From Rhodothermales bacterium (GTDB lineage: Bacteria; Bacteroidota; Rhodothermia; Rhodothermales; JABDKH01), in contig JABDKO010000300.1 of NCBI GenBank assembly GCA_013002165.1, forward strand, positions 1 through 44,761: a stretch of 44,761 nucleotides of DNA. The letters run 5' to 3'. Positions within the stretch are counted from its first letter, which is position 1; every line of letters begins with the position of its first letter. Of this stretch, positions 42,278 to 44,761 are shown piece after piece. A program made the position numbers and the translations under genes. The notes beneath the pieces are model-generated. The model was not told where the DNA came from. It was given only the letters and a program-made list of their open reading frames with translations, and ran no database searches.

Positions 42278-42523
42278 AATGAGACATAAAGGGCCGGCAA
42301 AGGAGTTGGATATCCAGTGTTGAAGTGTCTGACCTGGGCGTGGCCACAAATCGTCGGGACTTGACTATCGACTACTAACGGCTGATCCGCCGCCGGTTCG
42401 ATATCTACCATTCGGGTGTGCAAATGGGCAGACCACGGCTAGCAATCAACACTTCGGGCCATAATTGGGTATTTTCTCGTACATAACGGCGGTTGTGTCG
42501 TATGACCACAGGATACTCACGTT
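42278..42523. other. intergenic region between globin and TonB-like genes
   Basis: About 246 bases. I see no convincing gene, tRNA or terminator; the longest open frame here is an antisense extension of the globin gene. It should contain the promoter of the TonB-like gene, but no exact TAnnTTTG box is visible. Confidence 0.4.
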
Positions 42524-43207
42524 TTGTCGATAACGGTGCAAAGACCTCATCGAAACGAATCAAGCTATGTCAACCGTGTGCTCGCGTGCACGGCAATGAC
42601 TCTGCTTTTGTTCGTTGGGATAGTCAAATTCTGGCCAAGAGAATTTGGTGAACCACCGGAACTCGTATACCATCCGGCAGGTCAGGAGCTGATTGCCATG
42701 GAAGAGATTGTCCCGACGCGTCAGCAAAAGAAGAAGCCACCACCTCCCCGTCCGCGTATTCCGGTCGTAGTAGATGATGCCGAGGTTATCGAAGACATTG
42801 ACTTTGACATCGCCGACAATCTACTTGAGATCGATGACCCGTCGAACGATGTAGAATCGCAGGACGGAGATCTAGTAGAATCGACAGGTGCTGCCGCTAG
42901 AATTGATCCGCGGCCTGTCCGGGTGGTGGAACCCGAGTATACTTCAGAGGCCCGCAGAAGAAATGTTCGGGCCGAGGTTGTCGTCGAGGCACTTGTCGAC
43001 GAGAGAGGCCGCGTCAAGGATGTCAAGATTGTCGAGAGGTATCTACTGGGCAAGAAGCCGGAAGATAAAGAGCTGGTGCAGGTAATCGGCTACGGTCTCG
43101 AAGAATCGGCTGTCGATGCAGCAATGAAATGGATGTTCCGCCCTGCACGGAACAACGGTCAGGCCGTAAGCTCGTACTACGTCTTTTCACTCAAGGTCGG
43201 TGTCTAA
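42524..43207 (+). CDS. TonB-family energy transducer
   Basis: 227 residues if started at TTG 42524; GTG 42536 is an alternative and no suitable ATG exists before the membrane segment. Layout: cytoplasmic tail, one membrane helix (about 19-36, 'VLACTAMTLLLFVGIVKFWP'), a Lys-Pro stretch 'KKKPPPPRPRIP', an acidic linker, and a C-terminal TonB domain (about 135-227) with 'VEPEYTSEARRRNVRAEVVV' and 'AMKWMFRPARNNGQAV'. TonB transmits proton-motive force to outer-membrane receptors. No ExbB/ExbD or receptor genes are nearby. The stop overlaps that of a convergent small gene (CTAA). Confidence 0.9.
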   Translation: MSITVQRPHRNESSYVNRVLACTAMTLLLFVGIVKFWPREFGEPPELVYHPAGQELIAMEEIVPTRQQKKKPPPPRPRIPVVVDDAEVIEDIDFDIADNLLEIDDPSNDVESQDGDLVESTGAAARIDPRPVRVVEPEYTSEARRRNVRAEVVVEALVDERGRVKDVKIVERYLLGKKPEDKELVQVIGYGLEESAVDAAMKWMFRPARNNGQAVSSYYVFSLKVGV

Positions 43208-43359
43208 CTGACATCTTCCCAGACGGCGTCCTCTACACCGGATCGGCTGTCATTCGCTTTGCCTTTTCCGGATTTAATCTGCTGGTCAGGTCCGCCGGGC
43301 CGATTCACAAATCTCATTATCAGGATGACTACCGCGATAAATAGTAAGAGCTTGATCAT
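43204..43359 (-). CDS. 51-residue single-pass membrane protein (DUF4834-like)
   Basis: A short minus-strand gene: ATG 43359 to TAG 43204-43206. It encodes an N-terminal membrane helix 'MIKLLLFIAVVILIMRFV', a polar Gly/Lys/Ser-rich linker and an acidic end 'VEDAVWEDVS'. It begins five bases after the deoxynucleoside kinase stop and ends exactly against tonB (CTAA holds both stops), so it fills the gap neatly. The layout (helix, basic linker, acidic aromatic tail) resembles DUF4834 of Bacteroidota, but at this length that is a weak match. Cotranscription with folK and the kinase is likely. Confidence 0.6.
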   Translation of the reverse strand: MIKLLLFIAVVILIMRFVNRPGGPDQQIKSGKGKANDSRSGVEDAVWEDVS

Positions 43360-43363
43360 TCGT

Positions 43364-44083
43364 CTACGATGCCCGCGATATCGGATTGAAATACGTCGTG
43401 CCGGGGTGCGTCGAAGTGGCTATCTGATGAACGATCTCATCCAACTCGTTTTCGTTTTTGACAAAGTCCAACTTGTCGGCGTTGATAATTAACAGTGGAC
43501 TGTCTGTATAGCGAAAGTAGAAGTAGTTGTACGCCTCGTTGAGACTATTGATGTAGTCAGGGTCCATCGTTACTTCGAAGGATCGTCCACGAAGCTTGAT
43601 ATTTTGCATCAGCCGGCTAGTCGATGCCTGCAGGTAAACAACAAGATCCGGAACCGGCACGCGCGGTTGCATCAATCCGTACATGGTTTCATACAGTTGA
43701 AGTTCGTCGCCGCTAAGGTTCAAGTGCGCGAAAATACGATCCTTATCAAAAGAGTAATCCGACACAACTACACTGTGAAATAGATCTGGTCTCATCAGTG
43801 TGTTTTGCTGTCGAAACCGGTGCGCCAGGAAGCTGAGCTGTGTCTGAAAAGCCCACCTGTTGCGGTCCTCGTAGAATCGCTCCAGAAACGGGTTTTCGTG
43901 AAACTCTTCGAGAACCAGCCGCGCTTTGAATTTCTGAGCCACCAATCTCGCAAGGGTGGTCTTTCCCGCACCGATTACCCCCTCGATTACGATATATCGT
44001 AGATCATCGCGAAGTTCTACTGGATCGCCAGTAGTCCGAGCCGCGTGTTCTGAACCGGGAAATAGTAACTGATGCTGATCCAT
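43364..44083 (-). CDS. deoxynucleoside kinase (dAK/dGK family)
   Basis: 239 residues. Phosphorylates deoxynucleosides for salvage. P-loop 'IEGVIGAGKTT' at 33-43; 'LEEFHENPFLERFYEDRNRWAFQTQLSFL' (in parts) is the nucleoside-binding region with Glu and Trp; 'VVSDYSFDKDRIFA' replaces the usual E-R-S/DRY motif as in Bacteroidota relatives; the lid is 'NIKLRGRSFE'. The first 25 residues are a variable extension. Substrate preference cannot be judged from sequence. It is downstream of folK (56 bases) and upstream of the small membrane protein, as part of a probable tRNA-Arg-folK-kinase transcript. Confidence 0.92.
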   Translation of the reverse strand: MDQHQLLFPGSEHAARTTGDPVELRDDLRYIVIEGVIGAGKTTLARLVAQKFKARLVLEEFHENPFLERFYEDRNRWAFQTQLSFLAHRFRQQNTLMRPDLFHSVVVSDYSFDKDRIFAHLNLSGDELQLYETMYGLMQPRVPVPDLVVYLQASTSRLMQNIKLRGRSFEVTMDPDYINSLNEAYNYFYFRYTDSPLLIINADKLDFVKNENELDEIVHQIATSTHPGTTYFNPISRAS

Positions 44084-44139
44084 CCTCTAATGTAACCCTT
44101 TTTACTACCTGAGGGTAGCCGATTTGTTAGAAAAGAGCG

Positions 44140-44661
44140 TCAACAAAGTGCCACATCTGTCCTCACGAGTACGGCTTCATCGCGGCATTCAGACAGGGCT
44201 TCATCAACGGCCAGCGATACCGGTTCCGGAATTCGCAAACTAGGATCGAGATCATACAGCGGCTGCAATACAAATCTCCGTGAAGGAATACCTGGATGGG
44301 GCACGATCAGTCGATCTGTAGTTACTGACAGGTCTTCGTAAAGCAGTATGTCAAGATCCAGCTGTCGAGCAGCCCATCGGGTTGAGTCTCGTGTCCTCCC
44401 GCTCATCAACTCGACAGAATGCAGAACGTCGAGTAGTGACAACGGGCTTAGGTACGTCCGTATTCGAATGACTGCGTTCAAGAAGGCTGGCTGATCGGGA
44501 GAATTTGGCTTCGCCAGCATAGCCTCACATTCGTAGACCGGCGAACAGTCCTCGATTGAGATATCCTTGTTTTCCGCAAGGCGATCGACCGCGAGCCTTA
44601 AATGAGCCTCTCGATCCCCAAGGTTAGAACCCAGCCCGATCCATGCCAACCAGCCAGTCAT
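44140..44661 (-). CDS. folK: 2-amino-4-hydroxy-6-hydroxymethyldihydropteridine pyrophosphokinase
   Basis: 173 residues, standard length. Transfers pyrophosphate from ATP to 6-hydroxymethyl-dihydropterin in folate synthesis. 'WIGLGSNLGDREAHLRLAV' is the N-terminal pterin-binding signature, 'PAFLNAVIRI' contributes the pterin stack, and 'RWAARQLDLDILLYED' carries the two Asp that bind Mg-ATP; 'LIVPHPGIPSRRFVLQPL' is the conserved C-terminal signature. FolP and FolB are not in the window. The ATG at 44661 is 23 bases after the tRNA-Arg 3' end, so processing of a joint transcript is likely. Confidence 0.95.
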   Translation of the reverse strand: MTGWLAWIGLGSNLGDREAHLRLAVDRLAENKDISIEDCSPVYECEAMLAKPNSPDQPAFLNAVIRIRTYLSPLSLLDVLHSVELMSGRTRDSTRWAARQLDLDILLYEDLSVTTDRLIVPHPGIPSRRFVLQPLYDLDPSLRIPEPVSLAVDEALSECRDEAVLVRTDVALC

Positions 44662-44684
44662 GACTATACAATTTTTGTAATTCG

Positions 44685-44757
44685 TACCCTCGGCAGGAAT
44701 TGAACCTGCGACACCCGGTTTAGGAAACCGGTGCTCTATCCACTGAGCTACGAGGGC
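44685..44757 (-). tRNA. tRNA-Arg (anticodon CCT)
   Basis: A complete 73-base cloverleaf on the minus strand. Acceptor GCCCTCG pairs with CGAGGGT (last pair G-U), D arm GCTC/GAGC, anticodon stem CCGGT/ACCGG with loop TTCCTAA giving anticodon CCT (reads AGG), and T arm GCAGG-TTCAATT-CCTGC. The discriminator is A. CCA is not encoded: the next bases are CG. Confidence 0.95.
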
Positions 44758-44761
44758 GAGA

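Overview
The window is a chromosomal, mostly housekeeping stretch from a member of the Bacteroidota/Rhodothermota/Balneolota side of the tree. This is inferred from several things: a DUF4292 lipoprotein, a stand-alone PurS, a short CarB, a Bacteroidota-type deoxynucleoside kinase, TAnnTTTG-type promoter boxes, few good Shine-Dalgarno sites and many TTG/GTG starts. No phage, integrase, insertion sequence, CRISPR array or rRNA was seen. There is one tRNA, tRNA-Arg(CCT), at the right edge.

Left part (1-8.2 kb): the tail of a TPR protein, a DUF4292 lipoprotein and an EnvC-like factor with a degenerate LytM domain form an envelope cluster. An unusual RpiB-family protein, dihydrolipoyl dehydrogenase, a DUF2834 membrane protein, a polyprenyl-phosphate sugar transferase and two lipoproteins (one an NHL-type beta-propeller) follow. 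Middle-left (8.2-19.1 kb): metG, a HisA-like barrel that has lost both catalytic aspartates, small unknown proteins, a cupin, a quinone oxidoreductase and a class V aminotransferase. Then comes a lolA - YbhN-like flippase - M1-like pseudopeptidase/HEAT operon.

Middle (19.1-28 kb): rlmB and pckA are divergent. A long minus-strand operon, obgE-dprA-rluD-ptsN-hisS-lgt, follows; obgE and dprA abut in frame with no spacer. Middle-right (28-36.7 kb): rnhA converges on a psd-pssA-purS-clpS-yigZ operon, which makes phosphatidylethanolamine and adds purine-synthesis and proteolysis genes. mtaB converges on carA-carB. carAB has a leader with a strong intrinsic terminator in front of carA, which suggests attenuation.

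Right part (36.9-44.8 kb): a three-gene ABC export operon (ATPase, two-FtsX-module permease, membrane-fusion protein) is followed by three adjacent families of 7-bp tandem repeats. Next are a C-terminal remnant of a TPR gene, a group III truncated haemoglobin and a TonB-like protein. On the minus strand, tRNA-Arg, folK, a deoxynucleoside kinase and a 51-residue membrane peptide are arranged as one likely transcript.

The most unusual observations are: yigZ, whose conserved N-terminus is encoded upstream of the first ATG with no ATG/GTG/TTG available; the carAB leader terminator; the heptamer repeats beside a gene remnant; pseudoenzyme-like HisA, M1 and RpiB relatives; and five convergent gene pairs whose 3' ends overlap by 4 or 9 bp. 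I did not find a clearly new multi-gene system.
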